A DNA stretch of 64,000 nt. It comes from Gracilimonas sp964505215. GTDB lineage: Bacteria > Bacteroidota > Rhodothermia > Balneolales > Balneolaceae. The stretch spans positions 1-64,000 of the forward strand of contig CAZDGU010000002.1 of assembly GCA_964505215.1 (NCBI GenBank). Reading direction: 5' to 3'. The notes beneath the pieces are model-generated. The model was not told the origin of the DNA. It was given only the letters and a program-made list of their open reading frames with translations, and did no database searches. Shown piece by piece: positions 18,144-25,628 of the stretch. Position numbers and translations under genes: made by a program. Numbering within the stretch: the stretch's first letter is position 1; each line of letters begins with the position of its first letter.

Positions 18144-18503
18144 GTGGACCGGCTTGCCATAAAAGGAATGAAATTTCATGCTCGCCACGGCGTGCATGAT
18201 CATGAAAAGCAAGAGGGCAACTCGTTTGAAGTGGACGTTATTTTTGAAGGAGATCTTTCCAAAGCCGGTAAAAACGATCGCCTTACAGATGCCATAGACT
18301 ATACCATTGTTCATAAAATTACTGCCGAAGTTATGCATGGAGAATCAGCAGATTTGATAGAACACTTGTGCTATAAAATTGGTGAAAAAATTCTTGCTGA
18401 GTTTTCTTCGGAATTCTCATTTGTGGTAAAAGTTCGGAAACTGAATCCCCCGCTTTCTTCTCCCACTCATTATACAGAAGCAGAGATGACATGGCCCAGG
18501 TAG
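18144..18503 (+). CDS. folB: Dihydroneopterin aldolase
   Basis: FolB converts 7,8-dihydroneopterin to 6-hydroxymethyl-dihydropterin in folate synthesis. The 119-residue protein opens with the family motif IKGMKFHARHGVHDHE, followed by DVIFEGDL, DAIDYTIVH and the C-terminal VRKLNPPL, where the catalytic lysine and proline-rich loop lie. It begins at GTG two bases after the dnaA stop, so it is probably translated from the same message, and its end overlaps folK by 13 bases. Confidence 0.93.
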   Translation: MDRLAIKGMKFHARHGVHDHEKQEGNSFEVDVIFEGDLSKAGKNDRLTDAIDYTIVHKITAEVMHGESADLIEHLCYKIGEKILAEFSSEFSFVVKVRKLNPPLSSPTHYTEAEMTWPR

Positions 18504-18979
18504 TTATAGCTTTAGGCTCGAACCTGAACAATCCGCATCATCAGTTACAAAAAGCACACACTTTTTTGGAGGCTCTTTCTAACAGCGAGCTTAAAAAGTC
18601 TGCTATATATAAATCAGAACCGGTGGGGCCTTCTACGCAGCCTTTTTTAAATGCCGTGCTTGTATTGCATACACACTTGGCGCCGGAAGCACTTTTTGAA
18701 CAGTTAAAGGCACAGGAAAAAAAACAAGGCCGCCCATCTCGTTATCCCAAATGGACAGCCCGCACGTTAGATCTGGATATAATTGCATATGATAACTTGG
18801 TGGTTGAAACAGATACCCTTATTATTCCCCATCAGGAGTACACACGGCGTTTGTTTGTTTTATTACCCTTAAGGGATGTTTTTCCGGATTGGAAAGACCC
18901 CGTTTCAGCACAGCCTATAGACCGGCTGATACAACAAGCCCCAACACTCGAAATTGTTAAAACTACATTGACCTGGTAG
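18491..18979 (+). CDS. folK: 2-amino-4-hydroxy-6-hydroxymethyldihydropteridine pyrophosphokinase
   Basis: FolK transfers pyrophosphate from ATP to the FolB product, the next step of folate synthesis. The 162-residue protein shows ALGSNLNNP at the N-terminus, SEPVGPSTQPFLNAV, the ATP and magnesium signature RWx-like segment WTARTLDLDII, and the C-terminal IPHQEYTRRLFVLLPL. Its start is inside the end of folB, indicating translational coupling. Confidence 0.95.
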   Translation: MAQVVIALGSNLNNPHHQLQKAHTFLEALSNSELKKSAIYKSEPVGPSTQPFLNAVLVLHTHLAPEALFEQLKAQEKKQGRPSRYPKWTARTLDLDIIAYDNLVVETDTLIIPHQEYTRRLFVLLPLRDVFPDWKDPVSAQPIDRLIQQAPTLEIVKTTLTW

Positions 18980-18982
18980 CTG

Positions 18983-19624
18983 ATGCCCAATTCTTATGAT
19001 TTTATTGCCATAGAAGGCGTTATAGGAGCCGGTAAAACCTCGCTGGCTTCTCTGCTGGCAGAACGCCGCAATGCACGTTTGGTATTAGAGGAATTTGAAG
19101 ACAATCCTTTTTTACCAAAATTTTATGAAGATCGCGAGCGCTATGCCTTCCAAACACAATTGGCTTTTTTGGCCAGCCGTTTTAAGCAGCAGCAAAACAT
19201 GATGAGCCAGGATTTATTTCACCAGCTCACCATTTCGGACTATATTTTTGAGAAAGATCGTATTTTTGCCCGCCTTAATTTAGACCAGGATGAAATGGCA
19301 CTGTACGACAATATTTTCAACATCATGACGGGAATTGCGGCTCAGCCCGATCTCATCATCTTCATACAGTCTTCGGTAGATCGCCTGCTCGAAAACATAG
19401 AAAATCGCGGGCGTGAGTACGAGCAGAACATCACCCCGGATTATTTAAAGGAACTTAATGATGCTTATAATCATTTCTTCCATCACTATAACCGGGCTCC
19501 GCTCATTGTTTTGAATGCTTCTGAAATAGATTTTGTAAATAATGTAGAGCATTTGAATTATATAGAAGAACAAGTTTTTGAGAAACCGGTTCACACCAAC
19601 ACGCATATTCACATTGCCCCTTAG
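18983..19624 (+). CDS. Deoxynucleoside kinase
   Basis: A 213-residue P-loop kinase of the deoxyadenosine/deoxyguanosine kinase family, which salvages deoxynucleosides to monophosphates. It has the P-loop EGVIGAGKTSLA, the ERYAFQTQLAFLASR substrate helix, the DRS-equivalent region DYIFEKDRIFARLNL, and the lid arginines in ENIENRGREYEQNI. Order folK followed by this kinase is common in Bacteroidota-type genomes. It starts three bases after the folK stop, so it is part of the dnaA-folB-folK unit. Confidence 0.92.
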   Translation: MPNSYDFIAIEGVIGAGKTSLASLLAERRNARLVLEEFEDNPFLPKFYEDRERYAFQTQLAFLASRFKQQQNMMSQDLFHQLTISDYIFEKDRIFARLNLDQDEMALYDNIFNIMTGIAAQPDLIIFIQSSVDRLLENIENRGREYEQNITPDYLKELNDAYNHFFHHYNRAPLIVLNASEIDFVNNVEHLNYIEEQVFEKPVHTNTHIHIAP

Positions 19625-19629
19625 CAACC

Positions 19630-19818
19630 ATGCTTAGACTCATACTTTTTAGCATCGTATTTTTCCTTTTGATAAGATATATCAATCGATTGTTCTTACC
19701 TTCCCGCAAGCAAAACAAAAGCTTTAATCCATTTTACACCAAAAGCAACCGCCGCCAAAACAACTTCGACGATATTGAAGAAGCTGAATACGAAGATTTA
19801 TCTAATAAAGACCACTAA
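19630..19818 (+). CDS. Small membrane protein (DUF4834-like)
   Basis: A 62-residue protein with one N-terminal membrane segment (LRLILFSIVFFLLIRYI) followed by a basic patch and an acidic tail (DDIEEAEYEDLSNKD). The layout matches the small DUF4834-type proteins of Bacteroidota that sit next to folate and kinase genes. It starts five bases after the kinase stop. Function is unknown. Confidence 0.7.
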   Translation: MLRLILFSIVFFLLIRYINRLFLPSRKQNKSFNPFYTKSNRRQNNFDDIEEAEYEDLSNKDH

Positions 19819-19827
19819 TTACGTTTT

Positions 19828-20373
19828 ATGAATTTTGAAGAGAAGCTGAATAAAGGATTTGAATTATTACAAGAAAAGGACATAGACTATGCGCTTGATG
19901 TAGCCAGAGAGCTGCAAAAGGAAGTGCCCGACTCGCATGAAGCCTATTATTTGGAAGCTCTGGTAATGCAGCAGTTAAACCAGTGGGATCACAGTCAAAA
20001 GGCCATTGAAAAGGCTATAGAAATTGATTCCGATAACGCAGCTTACCTAAATCTGCGCGGAAACGTACGCATGCAGCTTGAAAAGTTAGAGGATGCTGAA
20101 AAGGATTTTGATAAAGCTATTGAGCTGAACGACTCTTCGGCCGCTCACCGCAATAAAGTGATGCTGATGCTGATGACCGACCGCGGACAAAAGGCAATTC
20201 CCTATCTCATCGAGCTTATCAAAAAACACCCGCAAGATGCTGAGAACTGGATTTTAATGGGTGATATGATTAAAAAAGGTGGCCAGGCCGACAAGGCGCG
20301 CACTTATTATGAGCAAGCCCTGAAAATAGATCCCGAAAATGATTATGCCAGACGTCAGTTGGAAGAAGAGTAA
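19828..20373 (+). CDS. Tetratricopeptide-repeat protein
   Basis: A 181-residue soluble protein made almost wholly of TPR units. Four to five repeats are visible with the A-Y/F-P pattern, for example SHEAYYLEALVMQQLNQWD, AAYLNLRGNVRMQLEKLED and AENWILMGDMIKKGGQAD. There is no signal peptide, so it is likely cytoplasmic. TPR proteins scaffold protein complexes, and the partner is unknown. It is the last gene of the dnaA-headed run, nine bases after the DUF4834-like gene. Confidence 0.85.
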   Translation: MNFEEKLNKGFELLQEKDIDYALDVARELQKEVPDSHEAYYLEALVMQQLNQWDHSQKAIEKAIEIDSDNAAYLNLRGNVRMQLEKLEDAEKDFDKAIELNDSSAAHRNKVMLMLMTDRGQKAIPYLIELIKKHPQDAENWILMGDMIKKGGQADKARTYYEQALKIDPENDYARRQLEEE

Positions 20374-20405
20374 AACCTAAATTAAAAGTCCTTACAAATA
20401 AATTC

Positions 20406-20479
20406 GTCCATCGAAAATCGGTCTTTCGCAGATCAACCCTACTGAATTGCGATAGATCGATGGACCGAACGACCGATTT
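20406..20479. other. Interleaved inverted repeats, possible pseudoknot or structured RNA
   Basis: Four nine-base words are arranged A-B-A'-B'. GTCCATCGA (20406-20414) is complementary to TCGATGGAC (20457-20465), and AAATCGGTC (20415-20423) to GACCGATTT (20471-20479). A five-base TCGCA/TGCGA stem sits inside. Interleaved pairing is the topology of an RNA pseudoknot rather than a simple hairpin. It lies in the 263-base gap between the TPR gene and tRNA-Leu. No known RNA family is recognised. It might instead be a complex terminator. Confidence 0.4.
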
Positions 20480-20583
20480 GGGATTTTAATAAAGTAGTTT
20501 TAGTATTTGTAACGTAGATTAGCAGCTCAGACTGATACTCGGCAAAACTCATTTCTATTTTAGAGGATTTTTATTGCTAAGCG

Positions 20584-20615
20584 TTGAATTTTGAGGGGTA
20601 AAAGTGCTATCTTTG
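20584..20615 (+). promoter_or_regulatory. Promoter of tRNA-Leu
   Basis: TTG (20584-20586) and TATCTTTG (20608-20615) are 21 bases apart, matching the Bacteroidota sigma-factor consensus (a -33 TTG-type box and a -7 TAnnTTTG box). The tRNA begins 21 bases after the -7 box, leaving a short 5' leader. Confidence 0.65.
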
Positions 20616-20636
20616 GCATCCTTCAAAACCAATTAT

Positions 20637-20720
20637 GCTCACGTGGCGGAACTGGTAGACGCGTGCGCTTGAGGGGCGTATGGCCTAACGGCCATGGAGG
20701 TTCGATTCCTCTCGTGAGCA
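20637..20720 (+). tRNA. tRNA-Leu (anticodon GAG)
   Basis: All arms pair: the acceptor stem GCTCACG with CGTGAGC, the D arm GCG-CGC, the anticodon stem TGCGC with GCGTA, a long class II variable arm (TGGCC-TAAC-GGCCA), and the T arm around TTCGATT. The anticodon is GAG at 20671-20673, reading CUC and CUU leucine codons. The discriminator is A20720 and CCA is not encoded. A strong terminator follows directly. Confidence 0.97.
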
Positions 20721-20723
20721 CTT

Positions 20724-20766
20724 AAAGGCTATATAAATTATTGATTTATATAGCCTTTATTTTTTT
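20724..20766 (+). terminator. Intrinsic terminator of tRNA-Leu
   Basis: AAAGGCTATATAAAT (20724-20738) pairs perfectly with ATTTATATAGCCTTT (20744-20758), followed by an A and seven T residues. Confidence 0.92.
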
Positions 20767-21005
20767 GTACCGATTTTGTTACCAATCTTTTGGTTTTTTG
20801 AGGTGAGTCGGCAAGCCATAAAACATTGGAATCAACTGAAACAGTAAATGATTCCTAACACCACTAAAGCTTACTTCTACAGAGAGCTTTTTTAATAAAA
20901 ACTTATCCAATCCCATTGTTTTATATTGATGATAATCTTATAAAGCAACTTGCTGCTCTCATCTCCGTAAGGGATTGAAAATTTAACTTTTCTTTGTGCA
21001 ACACC

Positions 21006-21794
21006 ATGAATAAATCTCTGAAGATATTTGCTGTAGTGGTTATCACCTTTGCCCTCTATTTTATCTTAGATGACCTGCTCTTCCACGTTTTAAGAAACCG
21101 GATTAATGATATAGTAAACCAGCTGGGTTTAAGTCACATTTTGGCATACACTCTATCGGGCTTACCTCTGCTCGCCGGCCTCTTCTACCTTCACAAACCC
21201 AACGTAATAATCAGCAGCGTGGGTTTAAATCGATCCTTTACTCAAGGTGTACTTTTTGCTTTGATGTGCACCCTTCCAATGTTTATTGGGTTCGCATTAT
21301 TATTTAATTTTAATGCGGAGTTAACGTTAAACACGTTTTTAATTTCAGCTTTTTCAGCTGCCCTTTTCGAAGAGCTTTTTTATCGGGGATTTTTGTACGG
21401 TCAGCTTTATCGATATACCAAATTGGGCTTTCTGCCTTCGGTAATTATTGGAGCTGTTTTATTTGCATCGCTTCATCTGTATCAAAGTGACGATTTTTTG
21501 CGATTAGTGGGAATTTTCCTGACTACATTTTTAGGAGCAGGCTTATTTTCCTGGGTTTACAGTGAGTGGAATCATAATATATGGATCCCCATTTTTATTC
21601 ATTTCTTTATGAATTTTTCCTGGATGCTGTTCGCTGCCGGTGATGATGCCCTGGGAGGTTTATACGCTAATATTTTCCGGGTTATGACCATCGTTCTGGT
21701 AATTAGCGCAACGGTAATCTATAAAAGAAGAAAAGGCATTCCGCTCGAAATCAATAGAAAAACATTATGGATTAAGAAAGAAGCTCGGGTTTGA
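21006..21794 (+). CDS. CPBP family intramembrane metalloprotease
   Basis: A protein of about 262 residues with seven to eight membrane segments and the three CPBP/Abi motifs: EELFYRGFLYG (glutamates and arginine), ASLHLYQ (histidine) and HFFMNFSW (histidine and asparagine). The family includes CAAX prenyl proteases and bacteriocin self-immunity proteins. The substrate here cannot be inferred, because the neighbours are a tRNA and an orphan antitoxin. I prefer ATG 21006 over a TTG twelve bases earlier. The tail is basic (KRRKG, WIKKEARV). Confidence 0.9.
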   Translation: MNKSLKIFAVVVITFALYFILDDLLFHVLRNRINDIVNQLGLSHILAYTLSGLPLLAGLFYLHKPNVIISSVGLNRSFTQGVLFALMCTLPMFIGFALLFNFNAELTLNTFLISAFSAALFEELFYRGFLYGQLYRYTKLGFLPSVIIGAVLFASLHLYQSDDFLRLVGIFLTTFLGAGLFSWVYSEWNHNIWIPIFIHFFMNFSWMLFAAGDDALGGLYANIFRVMTIVLVISATVIYKRRKGIPLEINRKTLWIKKEARV

Positions 21795-21819
21795 CCGAAA
21801 TGCTCAGTCAAATTTCAGT

Positions 21820-22080
21820 TTATACTGTTATTGCTTTGAGCTCATATTTTTCTTTCAGAGCTTCGTTTCGCAGCCGGTCATAATCATACTGTTCTTTTTT
21901 CTGAGATTTGGGTATAAGATTAGCCAATTTATAAGCAGCACTCCCCGGTGTGAGAGTATATTTATCGGGGTCTTCTTCCTGCACAACCAGTTCCTCAAAA
22001 AATTGTGATACACTTATCCCTTTACTCTTGGCTATACGCTTGGCCCGCTCCTTAATAGTTTCTTCAACCGATAGATTCAA
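21820..22080 (-). CDS. DUF6364-like antitoxin, probably with a frameshifted start
   Basis: An 86-residue protein opening with the ribbon-helix-helix motif NLSVEETIKERAKRIAKSKG and SVSQFFEELV, as in DUF6364/CopG-type antitoxins that usually pair with PIN toxins. The readable frame begins at TTG 22080. The natural start appears to be ATG 22094-22092, giving MSKKV, but that frame hits TGA after five codons. A single-base change would join MSKKV to NLSVEET. No toxin gene follows; the next gene downstream is the convergent CPBP gene. It is probably a decayed or orphan antitoxin. Confidence 0.6.
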   Translation of the reverse strand: MNLSVEETIKERAKRIAKSKGISVSQFFEELVVQEEDPDKYTLTPGSAAYKLANLIPKSQKKEQYDYDRLRNEALKEKYELKAITV

Positions 22081-22257
22081 ACTTTTTTACTCATTGTAAC
22101 TCTATTTTATTTATGCGCACGCTCAATATATCAAATGCGCATATTAATTAAGAAGCCCGAGAACAAGAAAATGTTTTTCAAACTATTATGCGATTTCTTG
22201 ACATGCTGATGGTTTATAACTATATACTAACCAATTAGTATTAATTTAGCCGTTGCC

Positions 22258-23298
22258 ATGAATTACAAAACCTTGCTTACATTTCTTTCAGTATTTATTC
22301 TTTTTGTCAGCTGCACTTCAAAACAAACGCAGGAGGAGGCTCAACTCCGGGAAGTAAAGCTTGACACGCTCCATACCTTTATGAACTATGAATCGCATGA
22401 AATTGTGCAGCCCGGTGCTTTGGCAGTTCTTGAAAATGGAAACTTAGCCGTAGTTGACGGTAAGCTTAAAAAAGTGTTTATCGTAAATCCGGAAGGGGAA
22501 TTACAGGCTGTTTTTGGAAAGGAGGGAAAAGGCCCGGGCGAGTTTATCCGTCCGGCACAAATTTTTGGCCAAAATAATCTGATTCACATTGTAGAAACGA
22601 ACCAGTACAAAGTGCTGGAGTTTGACTATAACGGCAATTTCATTGACAGCTATCCCTATCAAAGTAAAGCCTTCGATCGCAATATTGCTGTAGGCGCTAA
22701 CCGGGTTTATTATACCGGTGCTTCGGGAAGAAATAACAGCCTCATTGAAAAAGTAAGCCCCGATGCCGATTCCTCCCTGTTTTTTGGTCAGCCAAAAGGA
22801 GATTTTGTTGAAGAAATGGATATGGAGAAAAGCAGAAATGATTTTAAAAATGGAAAGATTCCACCCTACTTCAAAAATAACGTAAACCTATTTCTGGATG
22901 AAAACCATCTGTACGCCTTTCTGGATTCTTACAGCGAACTTCGAAAATTTGATTTGAACGGAAATCTGGTCTGGAGTAAGCATATTGAGCTGCCCGACAA
23001 CCAGCAGGTTTTTGAAACTATTATAGAAGCAGTGACAAAAGCACCCAGAGGGCTTCCTTTTTTAAGATATACCACTGATACAAAAGCCTATCGCAATCAC
23101 ATATTTTTATTGGGAAACAAAGCTTTAAATAGCCCTCAGCATTTTGTGGAAGTAAACGAAGACGGGAAGATGATTACCATCTTTCAAATGCCCGGAAAGG
23201 ATGATTATTTTGCCAATTTTGCCATTAGTAAAGACGGTAAAACGCTTTATTTAGCCGACCCGATGAACGAAGCTGTGTATAAAACGCAACTACCATAG
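22258..23298 (+). CDS. Six-bladed beta-propeller lipoprotein
   Basis: A 346-residue lipoprotein: the signal peptide ends in the lipobox LFVSC with lipidated cysteine 20. The mature part is a beta-propeller of the 6-bladed/BF3164-like type common in Bacteroidota. Visible blade motifs are GNLAVVDGKLKKVFIVNPEG, the hallmark GKGPGEFIRP, KVLEFDYNGNFIDSY, LRKFDLNGNLVW and GKTLYLADPMNEAVY. Such proteins sit on the cell surface or face the periplasm. Their ligands are mostly unknown. It is monocistronic. Confidence 0.82.
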   Translation: MNYKTLLTFLSVFILFVSCTSKQTQEEAQLREVKLDTLHTFMNYESHEIVQPGALAVLENGNLAVVDGKLKKVFIVNPEGELQAVFGKEGKGPGEFIRPAQIFGQNNLIHIVETNQYKVLEFDYNGNFIDSYPYQSKAFDRNIAVGANRVYYTGASGRNNSLIEKVSPDADSSLFFGQPKGDFVEEMDMEKSRNDFKNGKIPPYFKNNVNLFLDENHLYAFLDSYSELRKFDLNGNLVWSKHIELPDNQQVFETIIEAVTKAPRGLPFLRYTTDTKAYRNHIFLLGNKALNSPQHFVEVNEDGKMITIFQMPGKDDYFANFAISKDGKTLYLADPMNEAVYKTQLP

Positions 23299-23505
23299 GT
23301 TCAGAATAGGCATCTCACTTTTGGCAGGGTTGAGAGAGAACACCTTTGGTTTTAGACTTAGCTTTATTTCAATAACCGGTAAATTCCATTTAATTACTTT
23401 TCCTATCTACTATAAAAAAGGAAACGCTGAACATCTTTTTTTCTGTTGAACCGATAGAAATTCGGTTTGATTCTGTATTTTTCATCGTATATAAACCCGG
23501 AAATT

Positions 23506-24141
23506 ATGATTAAAACAATACTCAGTGCTTTGCTTATTTTAGGCAGCATAAGTCCATTATTATTAGCTCAATCACAAGTTCAAGGAAAGGAGAAGAAGTT
23601 GGAAGAAGCAACATTTGGCGCCGGATGTTTCTGGTGCGTAGAAGCAATTTACGACATTGTAAAAGGTATAGAGGAAGCAGAAGCCGGCTACTCGGGCGGA
23701 CACGTTAAAAATCCTGCTTATCGAGAAGTAACTTCCGGAAAAACCGGACATGCTGAGGTTGCCCGCATAGTTTTTGATCCGGAGGTCATCAGTTACGAAG
23801 AGCTGCTGGAGATATTCTGGCACACGCACAATCCCACTACCTTAAACCGCCAGGGAAATGATGTGGGGCCGCAATATCGCTCTGTTATTTTTTACCACAA
23901 CGAGGAGCAGAAAAAGATTGCCGAACAATCACTCCGAGAAACAGATAAGTCAGATTTGTGGGATGATCCGATTGTAACTCAAATTGAGCCGCTCGAAAAT
24001 TATTATGTAGCCGAAAATTATCATCAAAATTATTTCAAAAACAATCCAAATGCCGGATATTGCTCTTTTGTAATCGCGCCCAAGGTGAAAAAATTCAAAA
24101 AAGAATTCAGCTATCTGCTTAAAGACAATGTGGATGGATAA
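23506..24141 (+). CDS. msrA: Peptide-methionine (S)-S-oxide reductase MsrA, exported
   Basis: MsrA repairs oxidised methionine in proteins. The 211-residue protein has a signal peptide (MIKTILSALLILGSISPLLL, cut near AQ), so it acts in the periplasm. The catalytic motif GAGCFWC is at residues 38-44, followed by GYSGGHVKNPAYREV and FWHTHNPTTLNRQGNDVG. Resolving-cysteine candidates lie near the C-terminus (GYCSF). I chose ATG 23506 because an earlier in-frame ATG at 23467 adds residues that would bury the signal peptide. Confidence 0.95.
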   Translation: MIKTILSALLILGSISPLLLAQSQVQGKEKKLEEATFGAGCFWCVEAIYDIVKGIEEAEAGYSGGHVKNPAYREVTSGKTGHAEVARIVFDPEVISYEELLEIFWHTHNPTTLNRQGNDVGPQYRSVIFYHNEEQKKIAEQSLRETDKSDLWDDPIVTQIEPLENYYVAENYHQNYFKNNPNAGYCSFVIAPKVKKFKKEFSYLLKDNVDG

Positions 24142-24179
24142 ATGTACTTTACCTAAAACCAACCTTTAATATTTGCCTT

Positions 24180-24740
24180 ATGAAAACCATCATTCAACAT
24201 CTCTTCTTACCGGCTTTGGTTCTGCTTTTTATGTCGGGAACCGCCGTTTCTCAAGAACGAGGAAGCGACAAAGCACGGGTCAGCCCGAACGCATCCGTGG
24301 CTCAAACCATTGGCACCACAACTGTGAGTATAACCTATGGGCGGCCTGCCCTGAAAAACCGAAGCTATTTTTCAGAAAATGCAGAACTTGCGCCTGCCGG
24401 AAAGGTATGGCGAACGGGAGCCAATGAATGCACAGCCATCACTTTTTCGGATGATGTGATACTGGGCGATAAAAAAGTTAAAGCAGGTACTTACTCGCTT
24501 TATACCATTCCGAATAATGATACATGGACCTTCATTTTAAACAAGAAACTTTCGTGGGGTACGCAGTATGATGAGAACGAAGATTACGTACGTGTTTCCA
24601 CTGCAGCCGTTGATAATAACGCCTCCGATCACGAGCAATTTATCATTTATTTTGATGGGCTCTCCGACAAAAAAGCACATCTAAACCTACACTGGGGCAC
24701 TACAAAAGCAGCCGTTCCGATTTCTATCGGCTCTAATTAG
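24180..24740 (+). CDS. DUF2911 domain protein, exported
   Basis: A 186-residue protein with a signal peptide (HLFLPALVLLFMSGTAVSQ) and a full DUF2911 domain. The signature runs include SITYGRPALKNRSYF, PAGKVWRTGANECTAITF, KAGTYSLYTIPN and WGTQYDENEDYVRV. DUF2911 proteins are widespread secreted proteins of Bacteroidota with no established function. It follows msrA by 38 bases and ends at a good terminator, so the two may share a transcript. Confidence 0.9.
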   Translation: MKTIIQHLFLPALVLLFMSGTAVSQERGSDKARVSPNASVAQTIGTTTVSITYGRPALKNRSYFSENAELAPAGKVWRTGANECTAITFSDDVILGDKKVKAGTYSLYTIPNNDTWTFILNKKLSWGTQYDENEDYVRVSTAAVDNNASDHEQFIIYFDGLSDKKAHLNLHWGTTKAAVPISIGSN

Positions 24741-24763
24741 CAAAATCTTTTCCGAAAATTTAT

Positions 24764-24811
24764 AGCGGACTGAATAAGCTAAAACATTGCAATTCAGTTC
24801 GCTTATTTTTT
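24764..24811 (+). terminator. Intrinsic terminator after the DUF2911 gene
   Basis: AGCGGACTGAAT (24764-24775) pairs with ATTCAGTTCGCT (24792-24803) with one G-U pair, followed by TATTTTTT. Confidence 0.85.
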
Positions 24812-24872
24812 ATAACGAAGTGTTTTCATATTCTTCTGAAACTAAACAGATTCTAAAAAACAGGTCTAATCA

Positions 24873-25304
24873 TTGCTACAAAAGATTTCCATTCAGTTCC
24901 TTATACTTACAGCTCTACTTTTAAGCTGCACCGCTCCTGAAAATAATCCGCCTCCTTTTATGATGGGTGATTTTGCAGATGATTACGGTAGTGATTTCAC
25001 TATTACGGACAGCCTCTTTTTCCAAAAGCCCGGCTCTCGCTATCATATTTTAAAATGGAATGTGGACGAGCAATATATTCTTGCACAAAATGATGCAGCC
25101 AATCCCTATGACCCACTTTTATATACCCGAATAGACTGGATGCGTTTCGAAAATATGGATCCTTATACCTGGGGATTTTGCATCAGCGCATACAAAAAAA
25201 CTTCGTTAGACTCAGCCGAAGCGGTACAAATTGCTGACAGAAGCGCCCCAAAAACCGGCTGTAACGGCCTCCCTTTTTCCAGAATGAAGCCGGCGGGAGA
25301 TTGA
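24873..25304 (+). CDS. Hypothetical lipoprotein
   Basis: A 143-residue protein starting at TTG, with a lipoprotein signal peptide (QFLILTALLLSC, cysteine about 19). The mature domain contains FQKPGSRYHILKWN, ILAQNDAANPYDPLLY and a segment rich in aromatic residues (RIDWMRFENMDPYTWGFC), with two further cysteines that could pair. I recognise no family. It lies between two terminators and is likely transcribed alone. Confidence 0.6.
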   Translation: MLQKISIQFLILTALLLSCTAPENNPPPFMMGDFADDYGSDFTITDSLFFQKPGSRYHILKWNVDEQYILAQNDAANPYDPLLYTRIDWMRFENMDPYTWGFCISAYKKTSLDSAEAVQIADRSAPKTGCNGLPFSRMKPAGD

Positions 25305-25392
25305 AACAGTTTTGAAAAAGTTATTCGGTTTTAGATTCTGTCATTACAGTAAACTGAGAATCCTGCTTTATTAATTTCATTCTATCTTAAAC

Positions 25393-25435
25393 AAAAAAAT
25401 CCCTCGTACAAACAACATGCACGGGGGATTTTTTT
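25393..25435. terminator. Bidirectional terminator, probably the original SRP RNA terminator
   Basis: AAAAAAATCCCTCGT (25393-25407) pairs with ACGGGGGATTTTTTT (25421-25435), with one wobble pair. A and T tracts on both sides allow use from either strand. On the plus strand it ends the lipoprotein gene. On the minus strand it would have lain 28 bases beyond the SRP RNA 3' end if the islet at 25491-26915 were absent. Confidence 0.88.
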
Positions 25436-25441
25436 ATTCAT

Positions 25442-25490
25442 CAAAACTTTAGAAAATAAAAATGGGCAAGCGACCTATATCACGCCGCTA
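25442..25490 (-). repeat. Direct repeat, distal copy (attL/R-like), partial SRP RNA 3' end
   Basis: All 49 bases are identical to 26867-26915. Positions 25464-25490 repeat the last 27 nucleotides of the SRP RNA and 25442-25463 repeat its downstream flank. No 5' part of the RNA is present, so this copy cannot encode a functional SRP RNA. Confidence 0.92.
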
Positions 25491-25628
25491 TGGTGGTTGC
25501 TACTTATTCATTTTTGACATAAACATTTCTAAAGTTGTAACATATAAAAACTAAATATATCTTGCTTATAACCTAACTATAATATAAAAAGACAGATGTC
25601 ATGAATAAAGTTAGTTATAAAATTTGGC

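Noticed and set aside
20971..20981. GGGATTGAAAA, like the 3' end of a CRISPR repeat
   Set aside because: It occurs once, with no second copy or spacer-length periodicity around it, so there is no array.
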